From an uncultured Lachnospiraceae bacterium (GTDB lineage: Bacteria > Bacillota > Clostridia > Lachnospirales > Lachnospiraceae): a stretch of 64,000 nt of DNA. Below, in pieces: positions 25,601 through 34,607 of the stretch (position 1 is its first letter; the number at the start of each line of letters is the position of its first letter). The notes under the pieces were generated by a model, which was not told the DNA's origin, ran no database searches, and saw nothing but the letters and a program-made list of their open reading frames with translations. Location: contig CAJTLB010000010.1 of NCBI GenBank assembly GCA_910577045.1, positions 62,001 through 126,000 of the forward strand. The letters are read 5' to 3'. The position numbers and the translations under genes are program-made.

Positions 25601-25863
25601 ATCTTGCATATATGAGCCGTATAAGGAATAACCAAAGAAAAGAGATAAAGGTTTTTGTGGATGCATGGGCAGATATTTTAAAAGAATATTTTGCAGTGTT
25701 TGAAGTAAGGACAGAGGGAAAAGTACGGGAATATATTTGTATTCAGGTAGATGGCGCCAAGGAGTTTTCAGAAGGCTATTTGCCATCTACAACAAAAGAG
25801 GAAAAGCTTTTAGAAGAATTAAAATACGAATTAAGCCATAGGGAATGGATTGGGAGAGTATAA
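22630..25863 (+). CDS. Large tubulin/FtsZ-like (Tubulin_2-type) protein
   Basis: 1077 residues. The N-terminal ~350 residues have the tubulin/FtsZ-like GTPase pattern: TLIIGLGGIGSEIV (nucleotide loop start), YILIDTDEHAL, GAGQVRAISRLALE, and the glycine loop SLAGGTGSGLLLP near residue 149, equivalent to GGGTGSG of FtsZ. The remaining ~700 residues are mostly helical, charged and partly coiled-coil, without membrane helices. Start 22630 overlaps the VWA stop in ATGA; an ATG at 22576 lies inside the VWA gene. A pairing of FtsZ-like and VWA genes has been proposed from comparative genomics as a membrane-remodelling system. GTP binding and polymerisation here are inference. Confidence 0.82.
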   Translation: MIAPTLIIGLGGIGSEIVSMVEQKTYGLGLESPNVKYILIDTDEHALQERKRNGFKGLTIRISNNITVEQCLKMNSYAKEEWYPDNNIFMNKTLTDGAGQVRAISRLALEHAVSQEMLDPLFQTIFELHHMQRNTEARTQRIALVSSLAGGTGSGLLLPFAIYLADYLKKHFPQNGYNMNGFFMMPDVVMHYGNGNNVERMSLYSNAYAAVKELDYFIQANIGTVERKENIRLLEAEGEYFQGTLYNFTFLFGLFNDNCGNAEGLKTLQGYKEMIADCIYLPYCSPINERNTAWEDNKFKHLTIMLSMGQEKKYRHFGSIGVAKLQYPYEKVKKYLTLCWAKDTMENDWFYYDSEYYSYVQEYVDQERQGLVSEPMKSLREYYIEKVQLANKPLSQKILDSLEGSETDAKRTAWAQYTHALEEYLVTELDAIMEKRMAVVFKSLRVLQGNLKEKTIQNIFADSLAHGYLGDCQNIFIKKFDELFKLGGQVMQEKKRLALEVFRPQPLHREVKQKYFLEYWLQNGLRGGILHPNGVRYFFIQTQKYFEARANQLEQELKDARGRIETIQEGYRNNSKKNLIDTIEEVNGMNGSIASQVRNEVLYYCYMEGIEKIEQLNKAYELMFDVYRKGIGQLEEKLQVVLNELTHYEGTRVKMICNEKEYLDSVYQEMKADIPNYYGALDKVSTHMFEMAGQWKEKQKDKTVIWESLIQSWENNFQEVYGEVYDMDIISAAEKQVLWERGQGRADEQVVGLEITRILQYCEDKLSAPFLNVSGVPEKEIIKENYFHTSLLDLKGMKREIVEKELVGKNGVYEDKVIDKYTIVYYQSLFGVHANHLDAFKGADEAVAGNCYKAYDDITKRMHLNESASQILTPHLDRNWHKAYVLPEMNRDIQIKREKEEWMALIYGCLMGRITRTEEKKYRISESVFVHEDCGSLLEVMEIIREFREEKDTINQKRKEDLEELLKEDINPNQSKFIEKYKQTKIVKDIYLAYMSRIRNNQRKEIKVFVDAWADILKEYFAVFEVRTEGKVREYICIQVDGAKEFSEGYLPSTTKEEKLLEELKYELSHREWIGRV

Positions 25864-27647
25864 GAAAAGATATGGTTACTTATATTATATATGAAGAATC
25901 GGAGAAATACCCACTTAGCAGCCTTTTGCCTTTAAGCTGGTCTTTTCGGAATATGGAAACAGTCTGTTTAATAAAAAAGCCAGAAAACCCTGCTGATTTG
26001 CCAGATTATATAGATGCAGGGCTTCCTGAGCAGAATGTAAGTGAGTGGAGGGTTCTTTTTCTGGATTGTAGTAAAGTATATCAGGTTGAAAATCCATATA
26101 AAGAATATCAAAGACAATTTGAATATATAGATGAATTTTTAAAGCAAGGGTCTTTGTGCAGTATAACAGAAAGACGAGTTACAAGATTTTTGCCAGAGCA
26201 AATATATTGTGTTGCTATGCGCTGTGGTTTATATTTCCATACGGAAGAGGAAGGGTATTTATATTCTGATTTTGCAAAAGGGCATAGCAGCAGGTTCCGT
26301 TATTTTATTTATGATGTGGGTGAAATAGAACCAATATTGCCAGAACCAATTCTATTCCAAGTTTTATGTTCTGCTATTATTTTAGCATTAAATGAATGGC
26401 AGAATACGATGTTGGAGAAGGGATATTTGTATCAATGTATTTTAACTATAGAGAAAGAGAAAGTTTCGGAATATATTGGCGAAATGGAAGGCACCAGAAG
26501 GTATATTGAAAATATGTTGTTGCAAGAAAAACAGAGAATGGGATGTGAAAAAGAATATATAAGTGAAATAAGGGATTTTTCAGAAAAACAGGAGATAACA
26601 GGAAATAGGGAAAGAACTATTTTATTTGGGAAGAAATGGTTCCCTTTTGCAGTAGAAGATAATGTAACATGGCTGTACCAATGGCGGATGGAACATATGG
26701 ATGCAATACAGTGTTTGGAGGAATGGAAACAAGGAATTGTTTTAGAGGAGAAAAAAGATTGGGATATTGCACAACAGGTGTCTTTACATGGAATGGAAAA
26801 TTTACAAAGAAAATACTTAAGTAAAAGCGGCTGGAAGGATTTAACAGAGAAAAAAAGGGCGTGCGCAGAAGAGATTTTTAAAGATATTGTAATGGATAAA
26901 GAATGTAAAAATTATATAGGGCAAAGTGAGTTATTGTTACAACAGATGGAGCAGAAATTACAAACCCGCATGACAAAGAAATGTGTTAAGGTATGGGGAA
27001 AAGAATGTTTGATAGGATTTGCTTGTGTAGTAGCATTTGGATTATTAATTTTAGCGGATTCGCAATGGAATAAAGAAAAAATTTGGTTATGGGCATTTAT
27101 AATAGGAATATTGATATTTGCGTTTGTAGGCGAGTGCCTGTATTTTTATTGGGAACGGATGCATATAAGGGAAAAATTAAATAAATCATTAAAAGTATTG
27201 GATAGTAGTTTTTCAAAATCAGAAAAATGGCATAACAGACTGCAAGCTAAAATTTTAGAACATAAGGAATATAGTTTAATTGAGCATTGGCAAAATACTC
27301 TTTTACAGAGAGAACAAAAAGAACAAGGGCTATTAGAGGCTTATAGCCAGATGTTACTGAGCAGCGAAGGGACTATCCAGCAATTATTATGGATATTTGG
27401 GGAGCAGCCAAAGCATAGGGATATTAGCAGCCAGATAGCAGTAGATTTTTCAGTGCCGCCACAAGGGCCATTGGATTGTTATATGCCGCATTATAGACAT
27501 ACATATCCATTATCTATAAAAGGAATGGGGATAGATATAGAGGCGTCATTCCCATTTATTAGTGGTTTTTATTTAAAAAAAGTCTATTTGCCATATATAG
27601 AGGAACAGCCAGGGGAGAAATCAAATGAAAACAAAATGGAAGAATAG
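25845..27647 (+). CDS. Unknown 600-residue membrane protein of tubulin-like operon
   Basis: No family recognised. Residues 1-380 are soluble, acidic and helical. Two adjacent membrane helices (about 385-405 and 412-432) form a hairpin, followed by a helical, probably coiled-coil stretch (KSLKVLDSSFSKSEKWHNRL on), and a Pro-rich C-terminal domain ending DIEASFPFISGFYLKKVYLPY. Both termini are predicted on the cytoplasmic side, so it could connect the tubulin-like protein to the membrane. Its start overlaps the upstream stop by 19 nt and its end overlaps the next start by 23 nt. ATG 25845 lacks a strong SD, consistent with coupling. Confidence 0.75.
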   Translation: MDWESIRKDMVTYIIYEESEKYPLSSLLPLSWSFRNMETVCLIKKPENPADLPDYIDAGLPEQNVSEWRVLFLDCSKVYQVENPYKEYQRQFEYIDEFLKQGSLCSITERRVTRFLPEQIYCVAMRCGLYFHTEEEGYLYSDFAKGHSSRFRYFIYDVGEIEPILPEPILFQVLCSAIILALNEWQNTMLEKGYLYQCILTIEKEKVSEYIGEMEGTRRYIENMLLQEKQRMGCEKEYISEIRDFSEKQEITGNRERTILFGKKWFPFAVEDNVTWLYQWRMEHMDAIQCLEEWKQGIVLEEKKDWDIAQQVSLHGMENLQRKYLSKSGWKDLTEKKRACAEEIFKDIVMDKECKNYIGQSELLLQQMEQKLQTRMTKKCVKVWGKECLIGFACVVAFGLLILADSQWNKEKIWLWAFIIGILIFAFVGECLYFYWERMHIREKLNKSLKVLDSSFSKSEKWHNRLQAKILEHKEYSLIEHWQNTLLQREQKEQGLLEAYSQMLLSSEGTIQQLLWIFGEQPKHRDISSQIAVDFSVPPQGPLDCYMPHYRHTYPLSIKGMGIDIEASFPFISGFYLKKVYLPYIEEQPGEKSNENKMEE

Positions 27648-30432
27648 CTTTTTTTCTAGGAAATATAAAGCCAGGCAGAAGGGGCTTTCTTCTGTTATTA
27701 TAGGGGCGGTTGTTATAATTATTATATATTGGTTTATATGGAAAAAAGGAATATGGAATAATATAATAAGAGGGCTTGGCTTTATGGAATGGGAGATTCC
27801 TTTTCTTCGTTCTATTTATTCTGTTTTTTTTACAGCCCCTGTTAGTATGGTATTATGTCTTTTTTTTATTTTCTATTTTATTTGGAGGACAATATGGATT
27901 TTTAGTAGAAGAAAGAAAAAAGCTTTTGGCGTTGCTTATGAGTATAATGGCATAGAAAAAGTGTGGCTGCTAAAACAAGAATTTATACAAGTAAGGTGCT
28001 TCTACCAGTATTTATTGGCAGTAGAATTGCCTTTAGTGGTGGTTGTGACTATAATACAAGAGAGAAAAGGAGGTTTTGAGGAAATTTTTGTTATGGCAGT
28101 TGCTATTTTCCTGTATACATGGGAAAAATTTGATTATTATTTTGGATATACGGCAGATGAGTATAAAAGGCTTTGTATGGTTCCCATTACAGAGGAAATT
28201 TCTATGCCTAAGAAACCTGAAAAAGAACGGTTAGGGATAGAAAAGCGGCTTGTGGAGATTCAATGCAGCCAAAACTATAAAGAACGTTGTATGGGATATT
28301 ATTGGTATCAAAGAATTGCAGATATCCCTGAAATACATATTGATTATATAGAAGCTTCCCTTCAGCTTGTAAAGCGGCAAAGTGTTTATTTTTCTAATAC
28401 TTTTTATCAGGACATGGGTCATTATATATTTCCATTTTTTAGCCTAGAATTGCTGGAGAATAAAAAAATCTTAGTGGTATCTGGCAGGCATAAAGAGGAA
28501 AAAATAATAAAATGGCTGAAGTTAGGGCTGCAGGAAAGAAGCGATGCCATAGTATTTTGGACGGCGGAAAACGGAGAACAAGAATTAAGTAAGTCGGATA
28601 TAGCAGTAGTTTCTTTCGAGAATATGGAAAAAGTCCCAGAACATAGCTATGGGTTTTGGCATGAGGCGGCGGTAGTCTGTTTATTGGAACCTTCTTGTTT
28701 TATGCCGTGCCCACTAAAGCTTGCTAGGCTTTTATCTAGGATCCAGCCGCAGGAAGAGAAAGCTATTTATTTAATTTTTGATAAAAATGGGGAAGGTATG
28801 GCAGATTGGCTATCCCATATGGTAAAAGAAGAGATTTTGGCTGTAAACGTGGTAGCTACTATCCGGGAGGATGCTTATTCTATTATAGATGTGGATACAA
28901 AGGAAACAGAGGAAGCATATTCCCATATGCCTTATTTTATGCCATATGCCATAAAACTGGTAAGTCTATTCCAACAAAAACGGAAAGAAAGGAAGGAAAA
29001 AATTTTTTGGTATGGGAATAGGGTTGCCCCAGTCTATGATATTGGGCGGGAAATGCAGAAATACGGGATAAAAGAGGAAATATTTGAGTTTTATACAGAT
29101 GGCATAGAAAAACAGAGTAAAGAAGAGGCATGGAGTATTGCAGAAGATGCAATTTATAATGTACATGAAATATTGCGCCAGTATGATACTTGTGGATATA
29201 TAACAGCATATACAGCAGTATGTTCCCCTCATTATATGTTACATGGGTTTATGCTGTCCCATATGGATCAGGTTATTTTGCCCTTAGCGCCAGAATTTGT
29301 ATGTTCTGGAAGAAATATGGCAATTGCAGTAGGGTATGAGTTAGCAAAGGGAAATACCGATTGGGAGGATAGTAAAAGAGTTTTGGAATATTACCATGCT
29401 GATACAAAAGAGCCACTTTCTCTTATATTAAAAAGGTTAAATACAATATACCGTAATGTGCTGGGCTTAGATAAGATGTGGGTAACAGAGGATTATTTTA
29501 ACCAGGAAGAAGCAGGCAGAAGAAAACGAGTAATAATATCCACAGAAGAGGGCAGGCAACAGTTCCTTCAGTGGTATTATGGGAATATTAGTATGGCACT
29601 TTCCTTAAAAGAAGGGGCGGGAAAGAAAGATGAATTATACCAAATAATGGGAGGCCATGTTTACCAGTATTGTTTGCCAGGGCAATTTTTAACATTAGAT
29701 GGGAAATATTACCGGGTAGAAGAAATTTCTTATAGTGGGGAAAGAAGGCTTGTAAAATTAAGGCGGGCATCGGATTCTTGCAGGCATCGCAGGTATTATA
29801 GGCAGGTAAGGGATATAAAAATAGAAGAGGCAGGGCAGATGCCGATTTCTTATTTTATACAAAGAGAGGATATTCAGGTAGAGTTACATTATGCAGATAT
29901 TATTGTGCATACAGAATCAAACTTGTGTAGCAGCCGGTTTTATGATTTGAAAAGGGCAGATAAGATTCCTGTTAATATTCCTTCAAGGCTTTACCGGAAA
30001 AAGGCATATTTGAAAATTTCGGTAAATAACCAGAATGGCATGTGGGTAGGGTTATTATTAAAAGAAATGTTATATACTTTTTTCCCGCAATGCTGGCAGC
30101 TTTTTAGTGTTGCTGTTGGGGAAAAATGGAGAAAAGAGGAAATGGCAGGAAGGCTGGACTGTATAACAGGTATTGAAATAGAAAAAGAAAGTTATCCTGT
30201 ATTTTATGTAATTGAGGACAGCCCTATTGATATAGGGTTAGTGGAGGCAGTTGGAGGAAAGTTTGAGACAATTTTAGCTTTAATAAACCAGTATGTGGAT
30301 TGGGGAAATAAAGAAGGGCAAGGAGAAGTTAGGGAATATTTTGGTGATGAGATATTAAAAGGAATAAGAGGGAGTAAGGAGGATTCTTATGTATATAATA
30401 GCAGGACTTGGAAATCCCACAGCCCAGTATGA
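27625..30432 (+). CDS. Unknown 935-residue membrane protein of tubulin-like operon
   Basis: No family recognised. The N-terminus has about four membrane helices (roughly 21-40, 60-88, 125-145, 152-168). The long cytoplasmic part then shows alternating strand/helix patterns: ILVVSGRHKEEKIIKWL (resembling a degenerate P-loop), DIAVVSFENME and AAVVCLLEPS (like a degenerate Walker B), suggesting a P-loop or helicase-like fold that has lost catalysis. Near residue 690, GQFLTLDGKYYRVEEI resembles a small beta module seen at the C-terminus of some helicases. It begins 23 nt before the previous stop and overlaps pth by 44 nt. Assignment to the operon is firm; function is not. Confidence 0.72.
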   Translation: MKTKWKNSFFSRKYKARQKGLSSVIIGAVVIIIIYWFIWKKGIWNNIIRGLGFMEWEIPFLRSIYSVFFTAPVSMVLCLFFIFYFIWRTIWIFSRRKKKAFGVAYEYNGIEKVWLLKQEFIQVRCFYQYLLAVELPLVVVVTIIQERKGGFEEIFVMAVAIFLYTWEKFDYYFGYTADEYKRLCMVPITEEISMPKKPEKERLGIEKRLVEIQCSQNYKERCMGYYWYQRIADIPEIHIDYIEASLQLVKRQSVYFSNTFYQDMGHYIFPFFSLELLENKKILVVSGRHKEEKIIKWLKLGLQERSDAIVFWTAENGEQELSKSDIAVVSFENMEKVPEHSYGFWHEAAVVCLLEPSCFMPCPLKLARLLSRIQPQEEKAIYLIFDKNGEGMADWLSHMVKEEILAVNVVATIREDAYSIIDVDTKETEEAYSHMPYFMPYAIKLVSLFQQKRKERKEKIFWYGNRVAPVYDIGREMQKYGIKEEIFEFYTDGIEKQSKEEAWSIAEDAIYNVHEILRQYDTCGYITAYTAVCSPHYMLHGFMLSHMDQVILPLAPEFVCSGRNMAIAVGYELAKGNTDWEDSKRVLEYYHADTKEPLSLILKRLNTIYRNVLGLDKMWVTEDYFNQEEAGRRKRVIISTEEGRQQFLQWYYGNISMALSLKEGAGKKDELYQIMGGHVYQYCLPGQFLTLDGKYYRVEEISYSGERRLVKLRRASDSCRHRRYYRQVRDIKIEEAGQMPISYFIQREDIQVELHYADIIVHTESNLCSSRFYDLKRADKIPVNIPSRLYRKKAYLKISVNNQNGMWVGLLLKEMLYTFFPQCWQLFSVAVGEKWRKEEMAGRLDCITGIEIEKESYPVFYVIEDSPIDIGLVEAVGGKFETILALINQYVDWGNKEGQGEVREYFGDEILKGIRGSKEDSYVYNSRTWKSHSPV

Positions 30433-30961
30433 AAAAACAAGGCATAATGTTGGGTTTGACACGATTACAAATTTGGCTTTAAAATATCAGGTTAATATAA
30501 ACGAAAATAAGCATAAAGCAAAATGTGGAAAGGGAATAATAGGCAGCGAAAAAGTCCTTTTACTACAGCCTCAAACGTTTATGAATAATAGCGGGGAAAG
30601 TATCCGTGCCGCTATAGATTTTTATAAATGTGATCCAGAAAAAGAATTGATTATTATTTATGATGACATTAGCCTTCCTGTAGGGCAGCTTAGGCTTCGG
30701 GAAAAGGGAAGCGCTGGCGGGCATAATGGAATAAAAAATATTATCTCTTATTTGGGCACAGAAAAATTTAAGCGGATTAAAATTGGGATAGGGGATAAAC
30801 CAGCAGGCTGGGATTTAGCAGATTATGTGTTAAGCAGGTTTAATGAAATAGACAGGAAGTTTGTAGAGGAAGGAATAGGGCAAGCAGCAAAAGCAGTGGA
30901 ATGTATTATAACAGAAGGCATACAGGCAGCAATGAACCAGTATAATGTTGTGAAGAAATAA
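30389..30961 (+). CDS. pth: Peptidyl-tRNA hydrolase
   Basis: A 190-residue Pth, the standard family length, which cleaves peptidyl-tRNA released from stalled ribosomes. Signature residues are Asn in GLGNP, the catalytic His of TRHNVGFD, Asn of TFMNNSGES, and Asp of IIYDDISLPVG. The GSAGGHNG motif follows. AAGGAGG lies before the ATG at 30389. This start lies inside the preceding 935-residue ORF (44-nt overlap in another frame), so its translation is linked to the tubulin-like operon. mfd follows 52 bp downstream, as is common in Firmicutes. Confidence 0.97.
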   Translation: MYIIAGLGNPTAQYEKTRHNVGFDTITNLALKYQVNINENKHKAKCGKGIIGSEKVLLLQPQTFMNNSGESIRAAIDFYKCDPEKELIIIYDDISLPVGQLRLREKGSAGGHNGIKNIISYLGTEKFKRIKIGIGDKPAGWDLADYVLSRFNEIDRKFVEEGIGQAAKAVECIITEGIQAAMNQYNVVKK

Positions 30962-31013
30962 GAAAACCAACAGGTATATTTATCCAGTAATTGGCCAAGA
31001 AAGGGAGAAGAAC

Positions 31014-34000
31014 GTGAATTGTATAACTGCTCCATTAATGGAGTTAAAAGAATTTCAGGAAATAAAAGAGTGGCTGGAAAAAAAAACAAAGCAAAAAAGG
31101 GCAGGCGCGCTGTTTGCCTGTGGTTGTATGGATTCCCAGAAAGCACATTTTATAAAAGGGCTAGGGGAAGATTTTTCTTGTTGCCTGATTATTACCCACC
31201 ATGAGGCAAGAGCAAGAGAAATTTTAGAAGATTATCAATGTTTTGACAAGAATATTATGTATTATCCTGCAAAGGATTTTATTTTCTATAGTGCAGATAT
31301 CCATGGAAATTTAATTGTAAAAGAACGGATGAGGGTATTAAAGAAATTGTTGCAGAAAGAGCCTGTAACAATTGTAACAACAATAGATGGCTGTATGGAT
31401 AAGTTATTGCCATTAGAGATTATAAAAGATCATATTTTTACAATCCATAACGCTGATATTGTAGATAGTGAGAAGTTAAAAAGCCAGCTAATTAGTTTAG
31501 GGTATGAACGTGTGGGACAGGTAGAAGGAGAAGGGCAGTTTGCTATCCGGGGAGGAATTATAGATATTTTCCCTTTAACAGAGGAGTGCCCTATCCGTAT
31601 TGAACTATGGGATGAGGAAGTAGACTCTATTAGGAGTTTTGACGTAGAAAGCCAGAGATCCATTGAACAACTTGATGAAATTGTAATTTATCCAGCAGCA
31701 GAAATAATTCTTTCTAAGGAGCTGCTTGAGAATGGGCTTTGGAAATTAAAGGAAGAGGAAAAGGTTTGTGAAGCAGCGTTAAGGAAACAAATGAAAACAG
31801 AAGAAGCCCACCGTTTAAAAACAATTATAGAGGAGTTTATAGAGCAGGCAAGGGCGATGCAGTCTTCTGTGGCATTGGACAGCTATTTAGAATATTTTTA
31901 TGAAGAGACAGTAGGATTTCTTGATTGTTTGCCATTAAAAGATTGTTTGGTGTTTTTAGATGAGCCTGCAAGGGCTGCGGAAAAGGCAGAAACATTAGAG
32001 ATGGAATTTAGGGAAAGCATGGCACACCGGCTAGAAAAGGGATATATTTTGCCAAGGCAGACAGATGTGCTGTGGAGTACAAAACAAGTGTTTGCACGAA
32101 TGCAAAAAAATATTTTAATTTTAATGGCAGCATTAGAACAGAAACAAAAATATATTGATGTAAAGCATACTTGCTATCTAAATGTTCAAAATATGACACC
32201 TTATAATAATAACTTTGAGTTATTAACAAAAGAGTTAGGGCGTTTTAAAAAGAATGGATACCGTGTAGTCCTTTTGACAAATTCTAGGACTAGGGGGGCA
32301 AGGCTTGCTGAGGATTTAAGGGGGTTTGACTTAAACGCCTATTATAAGGAAGATTTATCTGGCAGTTTAAAACCGGGAGAAATTATGGTGACATATGGGA
32401 ATGTGCACCGTGGTTTTGAATATCCAATGATTAAATATGTCATTATTACAGAAACGGATATTTTTGGGGCAGAAAAGAAGAAAAGAAAGAAGAAACCGGT
32501 TTACCAGGGGCAAAAAATACAGAGTTTTACTGACTTAAATATTGGGGATTATGTAGTACATGAAAACCATGGGCTTGGGATTTACCAAGGCATAGAGAAA
32601 ATACAAGTTGACCGGGTTATGAAGGACTATATTAAGATTGAGTATGGAGATGGGGGAAAACTTTTTATACTTGCTACCCAGTCAGATATGATCCAAAAGT
32701 ATTCAGGCTCTGATGGCAGGAAAGTAAAGCTAAACAGCTTAGGTGGACAGGAATGGAAGAAAACAAAGAACCGGGTAAGAAGTGCGGTAAAAGATGTGGC
32801 AAAAGAATTAGTAGAATTATATGCTGCCAGACAGGCGAAACAGGGGTATCAATATGGAAAAGATACTGTATGGCAAAAGGAATTTGAAGAGATGTTCCCA
32901 TATGAAGAGACAGAGGATCAGCTTACTGCAATTGAGGAAGCAAAACATGATATGGAAAGCCCTAAAATTATGGATAGGCTACTATGTGGGGATGTAGGAT
33001 ATGGAAAAACAGAAGTAGCTATCCGGGTAGCATTTAAGGCTGTACAAGAAAATAAACAGGTAGTATATTTGGTGCCAACCACAATTTTGGCGCAGCAGCA
33101 TTATAATACTTTTTCCCAAAGGATGAAAGACTTCCCAATTCGCATTGATTTAATGTCCCGTTTCCGTACCCCAAAACAGCAGAAAGATACGATTGAAAAC
33201 CTGAAAAAAGGATTAGTGGATATTGTAATTGGCACACATAGGGTATTGTCAAAAGATATGCAGTTTAAAAATTTGGGGCTTTTAATTGTAGATGAGGAAC
33301 AGCGTTTTGGAGTGACACATAAAGAAAAAATTAAGCAGATGAAAAAGGATATTGATGTATTGACCTTAACAGCTACGCCAATACCAAGGACGCTCCATAT
33401 GAGCTTAATTGGGATACGGGATATGAGTGTATTAGAAGAGCCGCCTGTAGATAGGCAGCCGATCCAGACCTATGTCTGTGAGCACAATGATGAGATGATA
33501 AGGGAAGCGATTACTAGGGAGGTTGCCCGGGGAGGGCAGGTCTATTATGTATATAACCGGGTTAATAATATTGATGAAGTAGCTGATTATGTAGCAAAGT
33601 TAGTGCCAGCAGACGTGTCAGTTGCGTTTGCGCATGGGCAAATGAAGGAACGGCAGCTTGAAAAAATTATGTATTCTTTTATTAATGGGGAAATTGATGT
33701 GCTAGTTTCTACTACAATTATAGAAACCGGCATGGATATTTCTAATGTCAATACTATGATTATCCATGATGCAGACCAGCTTGGGCTTTCCCAGCTTTAT
33801 CAGTTAAGGGGAAGGGTCGGGCGTTCGAACCGTACAGCATATGCCTTTTTAATGTATAAAAGGGATAAGATTTTAAAAGAAGTGGCAGAAAAACGTTTAG
33901 CAGCTATCCGGGAGTTTACGGATTTAGGTTCTGGCTTTAAAATTGCCATGCGTGACCTAGAAATCCGAGGCGCTGGAAATATCCTAGGCGCAGAACAGCA

Positions 34001-34607
34001 TGGGCATATGGAAGCAGTAGGATATGATTTATATTGTAAAATGTTAAATGAAGCGGTAAAAGGGCTGCAAGGCATGGAACTGCCAAAGGAATTTGAAACC
34101 TCTATAGATATTGACATTAATGCGTATATTCCTTCTTCTTATATTAAGAATGAGGCATTAAAGCTGGATATTTATAAAAGAGTATCTGTTATTGATACTA
34201 TGGAAGAATATGGGGATATGCAGGATGAGTTAATGGATCGGTTTGGGACAATGCCGAAACCAGTGGAAAATTTACTTTCTATTGCATATTTGAAATCCAT
34301 GGCACATTTATTAGAAATTAAAGATATTAAAGCAGATAGGAATGAAATAAAGCTGGTAATGTATGAAAATGCAGAGGCAGATGGGACAAAAATCCCAGAT
34401 CTTTTAAAAAAGTATAAGAACCAGTTAAAATTTCGTCCAGATAATCCTTCCAATTTTATATATATGTATCCAAAGGATGCGCCAAGGGACGAGATAAGCC
34501 AATTAGAAACACTTCAGAAACTTTTAGAGGATATGAGTATTATCCAGGTAAAGAAAGATAAGTTTGGACAAAAGAGTGGAAAGGAAAATAATAATGCGGA
34601 AATTTGA
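31014..34607 (+). CDS. mfd: Transcription-repair coupling factor
   Basis: A 1197-residue Mfd, which displaces stalled RNA polymerase and recruits UvrA. The UvrB-like N-terminal module includes GEGQFAIRGGIIDIFP. The RNA-polymerase-interaction region includes NIGDYVVHENHGLGIYQGI. The translocase motor carries Walker A (GDVGYGKTE, about 660), DEEQRFG, TLTATPIPRTL and TTIIETGMDIS, and a TRCF C-terminal domain follows. GTG at 31014 is preceded by AAGGGAGAAG. It is transcribed with pth and overlaps the downstream serine hydrolase start by 14 nt. Confidence 0.97.
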   Translation: MNCITAPLMELKEFQEIKEWLEKKTKQKRAGALFACGCMDSQKAHFIKGLGEDFSCCLIITHHEARAREILEDYQCFDKNIMYYPAKDFIFYSADIHGNLIVKERMRVLKKLLQKEPVTIVTTIDGCMDKLLPLEIIKDHIFTIHNADIVDSEKLKSQLISLGYERVGQVEGEGQFAIRGGIIDIFPLTEECPIRIELWDEEVDSIRSFDVESQRSIEQLDEIVIYPAAEIILSKELLENGLWKLKEEEKVCEAALRKQMKTEEAHRLKTIIEEFIEQARAMQSSVALDSYLEYFYEETVGFLDCLPLKDCLVFLDEPARAAEKAETLEMEFRESMAHRLEKGYILPRQTDVLWSTKQVFARMQKNILILMAALEQKQKYIDVKHTCYLNVQNMTPYNNNFELLTKELGRFKKNGYRVVLLTNSRTRGARLAEDLRGFDLNAYYKEDLSGSLKPGEIMVTYGNVHRGFEYPMIKYVIITETDIFGAEKKKRKKKPVYQGQKIQSFTDLNIGDYVVHENHGLGIYQGIEKIQVDRVMKDYIKIEYGDGGKLFILATQSDMIQKYSGSDGRKVKLNSLGGQEWKKTKNRVRSAVKDVAKELVELYAARQAKQGYQYGKDTVWQKEFEEMFPYEETEDQLTAIEEAKHDMESPKIMDRLLCGDVGYGKTEVAIRVAFKAVQENKQVVYLVPTTILAQQHYNTFSQRMKDFPIRIDLMSRFRTPKQQKDTIENLKKGLVDIVIGTHRVLSKDMQFKNLGLLIVDEEQRFGVTHKEKIKQMKKDIDVLTLTATPIPRTLHMSLIGIRDMSVLEEPPVDRQPIQTYVCEHNDEMIREAITREVARGGQVYYVYNRVNNIDEVADYVAKLVPADVSVAFAHGQMKERQLEKIMYSFINGEIDVLVSTTIIETGMDISNVNTMIIHDADQLGLSQLYQLRGRVGRSNRTAYAFLMYKRDKILKEVAEKRLAAIREFTDLGSGFKIAMRDLEIRGAGNILGAEQHGHMEAVGYDLYCKMLNEAVKGLQGMELPKEFETSIDIDINAYIPSSYIKNEALKLDIYKRVSVIDTMEEYGDMQDELMDRFGTMPKPVENLLSIAYLKSMAHLLEIKDIKADRNEIKLVMYENAEADGTKIPDLLKKYKNQLKFRPDNPSNFIYMYPKDAPRDEISQLETLQKLLEDMSIIQVKKDKFGQKSGKENNNAEI

